Below the pieces are notes generated by a model, which worked only from the letters and a program-made list of their open reading frames with translations, had not been told where the DNA came from and did no database searches. A DNA stretch of 64,000 nucleotides from Deltaproteobacteria bacterium. GTDB taxonomy: Bacteria; Myxococcota_A; Polyangia; Polyangiales; JADJMO01. Shown in pieces: positions 45,046-54,849 of this stretch (positions within the stretch are counted from its first letter, which is position 1; every line of letters starts with the position of its first letter). The stretch spans positions 62,001-126,000 of the forward strand of contig JANYDK010000082.1 of the NCBI GenBank assembly GCA_025363655.1, in the 5' to 3' direction. The translations under genes and the position numbers were made by a program.

Positions 45046-45752
45046 TCCTCTCGATGCGACGACTCACACCGGCGCTCGCTTTCGTCGCTTTCGTCGCTTT
45101 CGTCGTCCTTGCCGTCTTGCCAGTGACGGGATGCGCGGGCGCCGAAGAGCCGAGCGCAACGGTCGATTCCGGGTCGGGTGACGGCAAAGTCGCCGTCGAT
45201 TCCGTCGCACCCGACGCCGTCGACTCCCACTTCGACGACTCCCACGTCGACGAGGTCTTCGACGGCCGCGTCGACGACGCGATCTTCTTCGACACGACCA
45301 GCGACACGACCGACGTCGCGGTCGCCGAGGTCGATGTCGACGGCGGCGACGCGAGCGCGACCGACCTGATTTTCCCTTCCGCGACCGACCCCGGCGCCTA
45401 CGTCGACTCGCTCACGTACCAGATGAGCCGCAAGGGAAACTACGTCTCCGGGAGCAGGACGACGAGCCTCGACGGCGCCACAGGTTTCGCGACGTCGCTG
45501 AAGATCCTCGACAGCCTCGTCGCCGACAGCTCCGGCAGCGGCTCGCTCCGTCTCGACGTCTACCTCAACGACGTCAAGATCGGTTCGGTCTCGATCGAGC
45601 CGACGACCGGCGACAGCGTGCCTGTCGACTTCGCCTTCGCCAAAGTCAGCGGCCCCACCTACACGATCGAGTATCGCGCGGTGAACGACGTCGCCTCGGG
45701 GTACGGCTTCGTCGATTTGAAGATGGATGTCTCGCACGTCGTCCTCCGCTGA
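45039..45752 (+). CDS. Asp-rich lipoprotein
   Basis: LTPALAFVAFVAFVVLAVLPVTGCAGAEE lipobox and D-rich linker. Confidence 0.65.
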   Translation: MVILSMRRLTPALAFVAFVAFVVLAVLPVTGCAGAEEPSATVDSGSGDGKVAVDSVAPDAVDSHFDDSHVDEVFDGRVDDAIFFDTTSDTTDVAVAEVDVDGGDASATDLIFPSATDPGAYVDSLTYQMSRKGNYVSGSRTTSLDGATGFATSLKILDSLVADSSGSGSLRLDVYLNDVKIGSVSIEPTTGDSVPVDFAFAKVSGPTYTIEYRAVNDVASGYGFVDLKMDVSHVVLR

Positions 45753-45911
45753 GGTCACCTCGAAGGCGCTCGCGCATGATGCGCAACGTCCGCGTTGAAA
45801 GCGTCTCGCGCGACGTTCTAGGGGCATGCGCGAGTGACATGTTCGACGTCGCGAGAAGTACGGGGATGCCCAATTTCTCCGAGTGGTCTTCGCCTTGCTC
45901 TGTCATGGCGC

Positions 45912-47129
45912 ATGCACCACGCGTTCATCGGGTTCGTCTCGCGCAACGTCACGGCGATGTGTCTGACCGCTACTCTCGCGAGCTTCGCGAGCCTTGCAGC
46001 TTGCTCCAGCGGCGCCATCGGTGGAGGCGATCCGGGCGACGAATCGCTCGCGCTCGATGGTGGTTCGGGCGAAGGAGGAACGCCGAGCGACGATCCGACG
46101 GACGCGGCGGGAGGTGCCTTCGTCCTCGACACGGCACCGAAGTCAGGCGGTGATCCGACGGACGGCAGTGCCGACACGCACCTCGGACCGGGCTGCGCTG
46201 CCGCTGAAGTGTGCGGCAACGGTGTCGACGACAACTGCGATGGCGCCGCCGACGAAGGCTGTCGGTGCGAGCCGGGCAAGACGCAGAAGTGCTTCGTCGG
46301 GCCGCCGAAAGAGGCCGGCGTCGGCGCCTGCAACCTCGGCACGCAGCCGTGCGTGATGTCCGGCGAGTTCGGCACCTGGGGCGCTTGCACCGGCTCGGGC
46401 AAGCCGACCCCCGAGGTGTGCAATGCCATCGACGACGACTGCAACGGCCTCGTCGACGACGCCATCGCGCCGCGTCCTTGCTACGACGGCCCGCCTGGCT
46501 CCGACAAGCTCCCGGGTTGCAAAGGCGGAACCCAATCGTGCGCGGCCGGCACGTGGGGGAAGTGCCTCGGCGAGGTCACCGACTGCTCGCCTCCCTGCCT
46601 CGGCGGAAAGCTCGGCACCGCGCCGTGGCAGATGAATCGCTACGGCGGCCCGCTCTGCTTCGCGACCACGTTCAGCACCCATGGCGAGAAGGCCGAGTAC
46701 GCCTACGCCTCGATCCCCACCGAGGCCGCCGCCGGTTGGACGCCGGTGACCGCGACGACGATCGATTTCAGCGAAGGCTCGGCGATGTGCGGCCGCGGCT
46801 GCGATTGCCTCAACGGCGGCGAATTCACCTATTTTCAGACGTTCTTCGACATCCCCGTCGGCTACAAAGTTTCGAGCTTGGTGGTCTCGTTCGGGGGCGT
46901 CGACGACGGCGCGCGCGTCACCGTCTTCAACTCGGCGCACCCGGCGGGTGTGGTCGACGATGGCTCGTACATCTTCCTCGGCGGCGCTCCGGTGACCACC
47001 AACCTCGGTCCGTACATCGTCGCGGGGAGGAACCGCATCGTCATCACCCACATCGACGACTGCTGCAAATGGCGCGCGCTCACCGGCGTGAAGGTGACGT
47101 TGAATGGGAGCTCGCTGGGTGAGTGTTAG
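45912..47129 (+). CDS. Lipoprotein with MopE-type metal-binding motifs
   Basis: LASLAACSSG lipobox; CGNGVDDNCDGAADEGC and VCNAIDDDCNGLVDD. Confidence 0.8.
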   Translation: MHHAFIGFVSRNVTAMCLTATLASFASLAACSSGAIGGGDPGDESLALDGGSGEGGTPSDDPTDAAGGAFVLDTAPKSGGDPTDGSADTHLGPGCAAAEVCGNGVDDNCDGAADEGCRCEPGKTQKCFVGPPKEAGVGACNLGTQPCVMSGEFGTWGACTGSGKPTPEVCNAIDDDCNGLVDDAIAPRPCYDGPPGSDKLPGCKGGTQSCAAGTWGKCLGEVTDCSPPCLGGKLGTAPWQMNRYGGPLCFATTFSTHGEKAEYAYASIPTEAAAGWTPVTATTIDFSEGSAMCGRGCDCLNGGEFTYFQTFFDIPVGYKVSSLVVSFGGVDDGARVTVFNSAHPAGVVDDGSYIFLGGAPVTTNLGPYIVAGRNRIVITHIDDCCKWRALTGVKVTLNGSSLGEC

Positions 47130-47241
47130 TGTTGGCCATCGTGGTGAATGGAGCGCGAACCTCGCTTCGCCTGACGCGTGTTCTTCGTGCGCTTCGGGAG
47201 CCTTAAGGCCTTCGCAAGATTGCCTCGCTACATGTGGAGGC

Positions 47242-48270
47242 ATGAGAGCGAATCGCGGGTCGATGTGGGTGGGCGTTTCTTTTTTCGTCTTCGTCGTCGG
47301 CTGCTCTTCAGCTAGCAACGGGGCAGCTGCTGGCGGTGACGGCGGCTCGGAGGTTGGCGCCGACGTCGGAGCCGATGCGGCGGATTCAGGCGGCCAAGAC
47401 GCGGCCGATGCGAGCAGCGCGACGGGGACTGCCGATGGATTCAAGCAGGCGAAATGGGGCTCGAACGTCACAGTCGCGTATGGCGACTGTTTCCTCGAAT
47501 ACAAATCCGACGGCCTCCCCAACCACGCGCGTGATGCCGAGTACGCGCTCCCCAACCCCGGAGTGATGGTGCCCTCGGCCACCACCGCGAGCGCCGGCGC
47601 CGACCCGACCAAGGCGCAGACGTACGACTTCAAGATCAACACCTGCCCGACCAAAGCGGCGACGCCGACCAGCGCCAGCCTCGGCACCATCGGCGTCATG
47701 ATCTCCGGCGCCGCCCTCTTCAATCCCTACGAGGGTGACGGCAAGACAGTCGCTTTGGCCTCGAATTTCAGCGTCAAAGACAGCAGCGGGAAGGACGTCT
47801 GGTTCCTCGACAGCTGCAATGGCCACCCCAACCCGATGGGCGCCTATCACTACCACGGGCTCCCGCCCTGCGTGTCCGCGGAGGTCGACGTCGCCAGCGG
47901 ACCGTCGCACATCCTCGGCATCGCCTTCGATGGATATCCCATCTATGGCAATCGCGACGTCGACGGCAAAGAGGTGACGGTGGCGCAGCTCGACGCCTGC
48001 AACGGCATCACCAGCCCGACGCCGGAGTTCCCCAAAGGGGTTTATCACTACGTGCTACTCGACAAGCCGGACTCGTCCTCTTCGATCAAGTGCTTCACCG
48101 GCGTCGTCGACCCTTCGCTCACCTCGATGGGCCCCGGCGGGCCTGGAAAAATGGGCATGGGCGTGTGGAGTGGGCCGGTGCTCGCGAAGTGGCAAGGCGC
48201 GAGCATCTGCCGCAGTCCGGTGCTGCCGCCCGCGGCGCCGGCGAATTTGATTTCGCGCCCCTCGCTATGA
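47242..48270 (+). CDS. YHYH-domain lipoprotein
   Basis: SFFVFVVGCSSA lipobox; CNGHPNPMGAYHYHGLPPCV...GIAFDGYPIYG. Confidence 0.82.
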   Translation: MRANRGSMWVGVSFFVFVVGCSSASNGAAAGGDGGSEVGADVGADAADSGGQDAADASSATGTADGFKQAKWGSNVTVAYGDCFLEYKSDGLPNHARDAEYALPNPGVMVPSATTASAGADPTKAQTYDFKINTCPTKAATPTSASLGTIGVMISGAALFNPYEGDGKTVALASNFSVKDSSGKDVWFLDSCNGHPNPMGAYHYHGLPPCVSAEVDVASGPSHILGIAFDGYPIYGNRDVDGKEVTVAQLDACNGITSPTPEFPKGVYHYVLLDKPDSSSSIKCFTGVVDPSLTSMGPGGPGKMGMGVWSGPVLAKWQGASICRSPVLPPAAPANLISRPSL

Positions 48271-48289
48271 GGATTGCGCAGATTGCCAA

Positions 48290-49390
48290 TTAGAGGAGCG
48301 GGTGTCCGTCGGGATAACCGACGATCACCGGCTCGGGTCGCAGCGTGACGCCGAATTTGGCGCGCACGCCGTCGACGATCTCCACCGCCAATGCCAGCAG
48401 CTCTCGCGTGCTTCCGCCGCCGTGGTGGACGAGCGCGAGGGCGTGGCGGCTGGAGATGCCGACCGGGCCGCGGCGCATGCCCTTGGCGAAACCGGCGCGC
48501 TCGATGAGCCAACCGGCGGCCAGCTTGACCGCTGGATCGGCAGAAAATCGAGGCATTTTTTCACCATCGGCGAGCACCCCGAGGGAACGTGCGCGCTCTT
48601 CGACGTCGTCGGCGAGACCCTGGGAGACGATCGGATTGGTGAAGAACGAGCCGGCGCTGCGGCGATTTTCGTCGTGCTCGCTCAGCACCATCGACTTGCT
48701 GCGACGCAGCTCGAGGACGAGCTCGCGGACGTCGGACAAGCTCGGCACGCCTTCGCCCCGCGCGCGTACTGCCCGCTCGAGCTCGGCATACTTCACCAGC
48801 GGCGCGCCTCCGCGACGGAGCGCGAACTTGACCGCGAGGACGACGTGCTTGCCGCCGCCGCCTTCTCCGCAGTCCTTGAACCACGAATCGCGATAACGAA
48901 ACTCGCACTGGCGCGCGGGGATGTCGTGAATGACGCCGCCGACGGTGTCGAGCGCGCGCACCGAGACCACGCTGCCGGAGACCTCTTGGCCATAGGCGCC
49001 GACGTTTTGAATCGGTGTCGCGCCGACGCTACCGGGGATTCCCGAAAGGCACTCGAGCCCCGCCAGCTCGCCCGCGACGGTGAGCCCGACGAACGAATCC
49101 CACGGTTCGCCGGCAGCGGCGGTGACGTGGACGACGTTCGTGGTCTCTTCGGCGAAGCTGATGCCGCGCATCGCCAGGTGGACGACGAGCCCGTCGAAGC
49201 CTTCGTCGGCGACGACGAGGTTGCTCCCGCCGCCGAGCATCAACGTCGCCAGTTTTTCGGATTGGGCGAAGCCGAGCGCAGCGCGGAGATCGTCCTCGTT
49301 CTCGACGCGGACGAACGCGCGTGCTCGTCCGCCGAGCTCGAAGGTGGTGTAGAGCGCGAGCGGCTCGTCGCGACGAATCTCCAGATCCAT
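48290..49390 (-). CDS. murB: UDP-N-acetylenolpyruvoylglucosamine reductase
   Basis: YTTFELGGRARAFVRVENEDDL...LMLGGGSNLVVADEGFDGLVV...GLECLSGIPGSVGATPIQNVGAYGQEV. Confidence 0.95.
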   Translation of the reverse strand: MDLEIRRDEPLALYTTFELGGRARAFVRVENEDDLRAALGFAQSEKLATLMLGGGSNLVVADEGFDGLVVHLAMRGISFAEETTNVVHVTAAAGEPWDSFVGLTVAGELAGLECLSGIPGSVGATPIQNVGAYGQEVSGSVVSVRALDTVGGVIHDIPARQCEFRYRDSWFKDCGEGGGGKHVVLAVKFALRRGGAPLVKYAELERAVRARGEGVPSLSDVRELVLELRRSKSMVLSEHDENRRSAGSFFTNPIVSQGLADDVEERARSLGVLADGEKMPRFSADPAVKLAAGWLIERAGFAKGMRRGPVGISSRHALALVHHGGGSTRELLALAVEIVDGVRAKFGVTLRPEPVIVGYPDGHPLL

Positions 49391-49395
49391 GTGGG

Positions 49396-50106
49396 TCACG
49401 CTCCGGCGAGCGCGTGCAGCGTCCGTCCTGCGAGCGTCTGCCCGTCCCATTCGTTCGAGAGCGTGAGCCGACGAATGGCGCGCGCGAGGTCTTTGGCGTC
49501 GATCGAGCGCGCGTCGTCGGCGAAGCCTTTGGCGAAGAGCCGCACCGGCGCCCACACCACGTCGAGTGCCTTCGGGGCCGCGCGTCCTTCGCCGACGATG
49601 AACGACGGCCGCACCATCACCCACGCGAGGCCGGACGTCTTCACCGCGTCTTCGGCGGCGCGCTTGGCGCTCGGATAGGCGCCCGGCGAGCTCTCGATGC
49701 CCCACGAGCTGAGGAGGACGAAACGCTTGCAACCGGCTTTTTTTCCGGCCCTTGCCAGCGCCCGCGGGATGCCGATGTCGACGTTCTCGTAGCTCACCGC
49801 CGGCTCGGTCGCGGTCGCGTCCCGAAACTGCGCGCGCGTCGTTCCGACGAGGCAGACGATGACCTCGACGCCACGCAGCGCCGGCTCGAGCGCCTTCTCG
49901 TCGAGCAGGTCGACCGAGATGGTGCGCGGATCGGTGCGCCACGGATCTTTGCGCGCCGTCGAGGGACGCATGAGCAGGCGCACGTCGCCGCCCGGCGACT
50001 CGGGCAACATCGGCAAGAGCCGGAGCCCGGTGTAGCCGCTGATGCCGGCGATGGCCGTAGGAGGAAGCGCCGCGTCTTTTTCCGCTGTTTCCGCGATGTC
50101 CGCCAT
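49396..50106 (-). CDS. NAD(P)-binding (NmrA/SDR-like) protein
   Basis: TAIAGISGYTGLRLLPML...KRFVLLSSWGIESSPGAYPSAKRAAEDAVKTSGLAWVMVRPSFIVG. Confidence 0.75.
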   Translation of the reverse strand: MADIAETAEKDAALPPTAIAGISGYTGLRLLPMLPESPGGDVRLLMRPSTARKDPWRTDPRTISVDLLDEKALEPALRGVEVIVCLVGTTRAQFRDATATEPAVSYENVDIGIPRALARAGKKAGCKRFVLLSSWGIESSPGAYPSAKRAAEDAVKTSGLAWVMVRPSFIVGEGRAAPKALDVVWAPVRLFAKGFADDARSIDAKDLARAIRRLTLSNEWDGQTLAGRTLHALAGA

Positions 50107-50133
50107 GCGTCCCGGATCGTCTAGCATTCCCGC

Positions 50134-50577
50134 GTGGCCGACACATCTCCGTCCGTTTCGCGAGGGCTCTGGCTCATCAAGAGCGAGCCCACCGTCTACC
50201 CCTGGTCGCAGCTGGTGAAGGACAAGAAGACTGCCTGGACCGGCATTCGCAACTTCACCGCGCGGCTCAACCTGCGCGCGATGAAGAAGGGCGACCTCTG
50301 CTTCTTCTACCACTCCAACGAGGGCAAGGAGATGGTCGGCGTCGCCAAGGTCGTGAAGACCGCGTACGCCGATTCGACGGCAGAAGAAGGCGATTGGTCG
50401 TGCGTCGACGTCGCCGCCGTCTATCCGCTGAAGTCGCCGGTGACGTTGGCGACCGTGAAGGCGACCAAGGCGCTCGCGAAGATGCAGCTCCTCGTGCAGT
50501 CACGGCTCTCGGTGAGCAAGGTGACCGAGGCGGAGTGGGCGCTCATTCACGAACTCTCGTCGACGAAGCCGCGCTGA
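50134..50577 (+). CDS. EVE domain-containing protein (THYN1-like)
   Basis: LWLIKSEPTVYPWSQLVKDKKTAWTGIRNFTARLNLRAMKKGDLCFFYHSNEGKEMVGVAKV. Confidence 0.9.
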   Translation: MADTSPSVSRGLWLIKSEPTVYPWSQLVKDKKTAWTGIRNFTARLNLRAMKKGDLCFFYHSNEGKEMVGVAKVVKTAYADSTAEEGDWSCVDVAAVYPLKSPVTLATVKATKALAKMQLLVQSRLSVSKVTEAEWALIHELSSTKPR

Positions 50578-50590
50578 GCGCGATCGAGAT

Positions 50591-51271
50591 TCACGCGTCG
50601 CCTTCGCCGTTCACCGGCCTCGGCGGGGGCAGCTCGCGGGGGGGGAGCAGCTCGGGCTCTGAATCCACCGTTTGCGCGAGAAAAATGGCCGCATCGAGCT
50701 TGCGGAAGCCGCGCTTGCGATACCAGCCGAGCGCGTTCTCGTTGTTCTCGGCGACCTCGAGCACCAAGTGCGTCAGCCCACGCACGCGCGCGAGGTGCTG
50801 CAATTGCTCGAGCGCGAAGGAGCCGACACCACGTCCGTTCCAATCGGGGTGCACCGCCAGCTCGTCGACGAAGAGCGGGCGCATGTCGCGCTTTTCGAAG
50901 TAGCGCGGGTTGATCCAGTTGTCGCTGCCGAGGATCTCGTAGGTGCACTCGGCATAGGCGACGATGTCACCGGCGACCGTGAAAAGAAGCTGTTCGACGC
51001 CCTCTTCTTCGTACACCTCGAGGAAGCGCTGCTTGCTCCGCGGGCGCTGGTACTCGACGGTCGCGCGGTTGACGTCACGGAACGAGAGCTTGAGAAAATC
51101 CCAGACGCGGTTGAGGTCGCGTCGATGGATGCGCTTGACCTCGATCTTCTCGCTCGGCTTGCGGCTGCGGGGGGCCTTCGCGGCGGGTTCGCTTGCCACC
51201 GGCGTGACAGGCTTGGCTGCGAGGAGGCCGAGCTTGCGCTCTGCCGGATTCACACGTCGCTTCGTCGCCAC
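50591..51271 (-). CDS. GNAT family N-acetyltransferase
   Basis: RPLFVDELAVHPDWNGRGVGSFALEQLQHLARVRGLTHLVLEVAENNENALGWYRKRGFRK; GTG start. Confidence 0.88.
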   Translation of the reverse strand: MATKRRVNPAERKLGLLAAKPVTPVASEPAAKAPRSRKPSEKIEVKRIHRRDLNRVWDFLKLSFRDVNRATVEYQRPRSKQRFLEVYEEEGVEQLLFTVAGDIVAYAECTYEILGSDNWINPRYFEKRDMRPLFVDELAVHPDWNGRGVGSFALEQLQHLARVRGLTHLVLEVAENNENALGWYRKRGFRKLDAAIFLAQTVDSEPELLPPRELPPPRPVNGEGDA

Positions 51272-51294
51272 CGCTCGATGATAAAGCGCTGCGA

Positions 51295-52047
51295 TCAGGC
51301 CCGATACATGAATCGCAGGGCGCTCGGCATGCGGCGCTGCCAGCTCCGTTCGTCGTGCCGGCCGCGCGCGTCGAAGCGGACCTGGAGGTGCCGATCGTCG
51401 TAACCGCGCCCGCGAAGGAGCGAGCCCATCGAATCGACGAGCCCTTGCAGTCGCCCGCCGGCCTCCTTGGCGCCGCAGTCGAGGTAGATGCGCGAGACCC
51501 ACGGGCGACCGAGCTTCGCCACCTCGTCGAAGACGCGTCGACGCTCGAGGAAGAGCGAAGGCGAAAGCGAGAACGCGCCGCCGAACGCCTCGGGATGACG
51601 ATGGTGTGCATAGAGCGCAGCGAGCCCGCCCATCGAGGAGCCGGCGACGGCGGCCGCGTACGCACCTGTTTCCGTCGAGAAATCGTGGGCGATTCGCGGT
51701 ATCAACGATGCCGTCATCCACGAAAGGAGTCGCTCGCCGTCTTTCCACGGAGTGAGCTCGTCGAGACGCGCGGGGCCGCCATGATCGATGGCGACGATGG
51801 CGGGCACGCGCTTGCGACGCGCCGCGAGCAGACGATCGACCGCGCGGTGGAGGTGCCATCCGCCGGCGAACGAACCGTGGTCGTCGAAGACGTTTTGCCC
51901 GTCGAAGACGTAGAGGGCAGGGCGCACCGGGCGCGTGCGGTAGCCGAACGGAAGGTAAACGCGGACGCGGCGAGCGGCGAGACCGGGCACTTCGAGCGTG
52001 CCGAGATCGTGCATCTCGCCGTTGCGGACGTGGACGGCGCGGGGCAT
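51295..52047 (-). CDS. Esterase-like alpha/beta hydrolase
   Basis: VRVYLPFGYRTRPVRPALYVFDGQNVFDD...AVAGSSMGGLAALYAHHRHPEAFGGAFSLSPSLF. Confidence 0.85.
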   Translation of the reverse strand: MPRAVHVRNGEMHDLGTLEVPGLAARRVRVYLPFGYRTRPVRPALYVFDGQNVFDDHGSFAGGWHLHRAVDRLLAARRKRVPAIVAIDHGGPARLDELTPWKDGERLLSWMTASLIPRIAHDFSTETGAYAAAVAGSSMGGLAALYAHHRHPEAFGGAFSLSPSLFLERRRVFDEVAKLGRPWVSRIYLDCGAKEAGGRLQGLVDSMGSLLRGRGYDDRHLQVRFDARGRHDERSWQRRMPSALRFMYRA

Positions 52048-52064
52048 GGCGAGATGAGATGCGC

Positions 52065-52955
52065 TTACAACGATTCGCGTGCCACCGCCGCGAGCGCGTC
52101 GATGAATTTGTCACGCACGTCGAGCGAGCTCGAGCGATGGAAGACGAGGCCGCGCGCTTCTGCTTGCGCCTTCGCCTCGATGTCGAGATCGTAGAGAATT
52201 TCCGTGTGATCGGCGAGGAAGCCGATGGCCGCGACGAGGACGTCGGTGCCCCCTGACTCGGCCACGCGGGTGAAGCTGGTGACGAGATCGGGGCCGAGCC
52301 AGTCGCCGCCGTCCATGCCTTGGCTCTGGAAGGCGACGCGGGTGCGCGCAGCGTCGAGACGGAGGCGCGCGGCGACGGCAGCGGCGGTCGATCGAACCTC
52401 GCGCTCGTAGGTGTCACCGCCGGCGATCACCCGCGTCGGGAGCGAATGTGCGCTCATCACCACGTGCGTCGTCTCGCGGCGCTGCGCTTCGATGGAGCCG
52501 AGCTTTTCTTCGACGACCTCGGCGAAGGCCTCGATGAGCAAAGGGTGCAAAAAATAGGGCGAAACGCCGACGTGCTCGAGCGACGCTTCGAGGCACGCTT
52601 CACGCGCCACCTCGTTGTAGAGCGACACGCTGTAGGGCGCGAGCGGGAGGGAGACGACGCGGCGCACTCCTTCGGCGGCGAGCGCGTTCAGCACGTCTTT
52701 CGGATGGGGCACGCACATGCGATTGGCGACGGCGACGCGTACCCCGAGTCGTGCTTCGAGAGCGCTCGCCTGCGCGCGAGTGATCTTCGCGAGCGGCGAG
52801 CCACCGATGGCGCGATAGCGATGCACGACCTCGTCGATGATGGCCTGCGGTGTCGGCCGACCGCGACGAATCGCCTTCACGAAGTCGGGGATTTCAGCCT
52901 CGGTCTCGACGCCGCCGTGACCGATGAGGAGCACGGCCGTCTTCACTTCGGTCAT
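52065..52955 (-). CDS. hemH: Ferrochelatase
   Basis: AVLLIGHGGVETEAEIPDFVKAIRRGRPTPQAIIDEVVHRYRAIGG-SPL...RRVVSLPLAPYSVSLYNE...VMSAHSLPTRVI...FQSQG. Confidence 0.88.
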   Translation of the reverse strand: MTEVKTAVLLIGHGGVETEAEIPDFVKAIRRGRPTPQAIIDEVVHRYRAIGGSPLAKITRAQASALEARLGVRVAVANRMCVPHPKDVLNALAAEGVRRVVSLPLAPYSVSLYNEVAREACLEASLEHVGVSPYFLHPLLIEAFAEVVEEKLGSIEAQRRETTHVVMSAHSLPTRVIAGGDTYEREVRSTAAAVAARLRLDAARTRVAFQSQGMDGGDWLGPDLVTSFTRVAESGGTDVLVAAIGFLADHTEILYDLDIEAKAQAEARGLVFHRSSSLDVRDKFIDALAAVARESL

Positions 52956-53009
52956 CGTTCTTGGATACCGGTGGAGCGCCGGTGGTTCCATGAAGAAATC
53001 GTCGAGGAA

Positions 53010-54215
53010 TCAGAAGCAGCCGACGTAAATCGGTGCCGAGAGGCCTTCGCCGACGCGCGCGCGGACGACGTTGCAGGTGCTCGCGACCAGCTGCACCGTC
53101 TCCACTCGATCGGAGCCTGGCGTGGCGACGATGGCGCCGCCGCGGATGATCTCGATGTCGTCGCCGTGCGCGCGCACCTCGATCGTGCCTGTCTTCGGCA
53201 TCGGCATCGACGCGCCGACCGGCGACCACTCGGCGGTCCCGGGGGCGCGCGCTTCGAGAGAACAGGCGGCTCCGTCGCGCACGCAGACACGTCCTTCGAG
53301 GAACGCCTCGCGCACGCCGGCGACCGTCTTGCTCGTCGCGAGGAGGAACGTGGTCGCGCGCAGCGTCGGGCCGTGGCTGTCGCTGCCGCCGACCGGAGTC
53401 ATCCGTCTCCCCTTGGCGACGATCGCCGCGTCGAGGTGGAGGAAGGTGTCGTCGAGCGTCTTGTCGGCGTTGCCGAGGAGGATGCGGTCACGGAGCTGAC
53501 TCGCGGTCACGTTGTACGCCTCGAAGCCCTGCGCCAACCGATCGACCGCCGCAATTTCCGACGCCACCGGCTTCTTCGAGGTCCACGGCCGCCACGACAG
53601 ATCGGCGCGCGCCATCGCGAAGATCGATTTCAGTGGCGTCACGAGCGGGTGATTGACGACGAGCGTGCCGCCGTGATCGACCCACGAGGAGAAGAATTTC
53701 TCCGGCTCTGCGAGCGCGACCTTCGTCGGCACGTCGGCGAGGACGGCGTCGAGATCGGCGAAGGCGACGCCGACGTGACCGTACTGATGATCGGTGTATT
53801 CGAACCCGGGAATGAAGAGGACGTCACCCTTTGCGGCGGCGATGTCGGCGCGGAGCTTCTTCTGTCCTGCAGCGACCGCGGCGCGCGCGGCTTCGTTCTG
53901 GAAGAAGCGCGCGGCGACGTGCGGCGTAAGGACGACGAAATCGAGGTGCTCTTCACGGGCGAGCGTCTGCGTCTCGGCGAAGTCACGGGTGACGTCGCTG
54001 GCGTCGTCGGGCGGACCGACGTGACAATGGAAGTCGCCCGCGAGGAGCTGGTAGCGAGGCCCGGTGGCGGCGTCGTCGGCCTTCGGTCCGGTCGCCACCA
54101 GGCGCGGGTGATACGCGCTTCCGAGCAGCGAGTTCACGACCTTGCGCTGCGAGCATCCACCGGCGATGAGCATCGCGAGCGTCGCACACGCGCCGAGGGA
54201 TCTCGCTCTTCGCAT
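53010..54215 (-). CDS. PHP/CehA-McbA family metallohydrolase lipoprotein
   Basis: LAMLIAGGCSQR lipobox; YQLLAGDFHCHVGPPDDASDV...EEHLDFVVLTPHVAARF. Confidence 0.78.
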   Translation of the reverse strand: MRRARSLGACATLAMLIAGGCSQRKVVNSLLGSAYHPRLVATGPKADDAATGPRYQLLAGDFHCHVGPPDDASDVTRDFAETQTLAREEHLDFVVLTPHVAARFFQNEAARAAVAAGQKKLRADIAAAKGDVLFIPGFEYTDHQYGHVGVAFADLDAVLADVPTKVALAEPEKFFSSWVDHGGTLVVNHPLVTPLKSIFAMARADLSWRPWTSKKPVASEIAAVDRLAQGFEAYNVTASQLRDRILLGNADKTLDDTFLHLDAAIVAKGRRMTPVGGSDSHGPTLRATTFLLATSKTVAGVREAFLEGRVCVRDGAACSLEARAPGTAEWSPVGASMPMPKTGTIEVRAHGDDIEIIRGGAIVATPGSDRVETVQLVASTCNVVRARVGEGLSAPIYVGCF

Positions 54216-54275
54216 GCGGGCTTGGACGTCGAGGGACACGGGCGTATTCCCTTTGCGCCGCTTCGAGCGGCAATT

Positions 54276-54809
54276 TTACGGCTTCTTGTGACCGAGCGAG
54301 GCCGCCAGCTCTTCGAGCAGGGCGTCGGCGCGCGACTGTTCGATGCCGAGACCTTTGATGAGCCGCGTCAGGAGCTCGTGCTCTTCCGGCACTACTTTGT
54401 CGTCGGCGGCGGCGATCGCAGCGGCGAGGATCACCGTGGTCTCCGCGCGCGCGGGATCTTCGCCCAGCACCTCGATGACGTGCGCGAGGCGCTTCTCTAC
54501 GCCTTCCTCCGCGAGCTTGCGCGCCGCGATGTCGATCATCGACTCCATGTGCCGCGTGCGCACGTGATCTTCGGAGAGCACCGCGAGCGCCCCTCGGAGC
54601 ACCTCGCGCTCGACGTTGAGGACGCGCTTGTCGGCGGCCATCATCAGGTACATCGCCTCGCAGAAGGCGCCCCACTCTTCGACGATGGCGGACGCCTCGA
54701 GGAGCTCTTGGGTCGTCTTCGGCCCTGGAATCAGCATCGATGGACGTTGCCCGCGGAGCCGCAGCTCTCGCCGCAAGGTCTCGAGTCTCTCCTGCGTCAG
54801 CGCGATCAT
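54276..54809 (-). CDS. TerB-like tellurite-resistance-fold protein
   Basis: EAMYLMMAADKRVLNVEREVLRGALAVL...AAAIAAADDKVVPEEHELLTRLIKGLGI repeated acidic motifs. Confidence 0.65.
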   Translation of the reverse strand: MIALTQERLETLRRELRLRGQRPSMLIPGPKTTQELLEASAIVEEWGAFCEAMYLMMAADKRVLNVEREVLRGALAVLSEDHVRTRHMESMIDIAARKLAEEGVEKRLAHVIEVLGEDPARAETTVILAAAIAAADDKVVPEEHELLTRLIKGLGIEQSRADALLEELAASLGHKKP

Positions 54810-54849
54810 GGCCCCCGCCTTTCGTCTCGCCCGCGGCTTGGTCCGCGAA

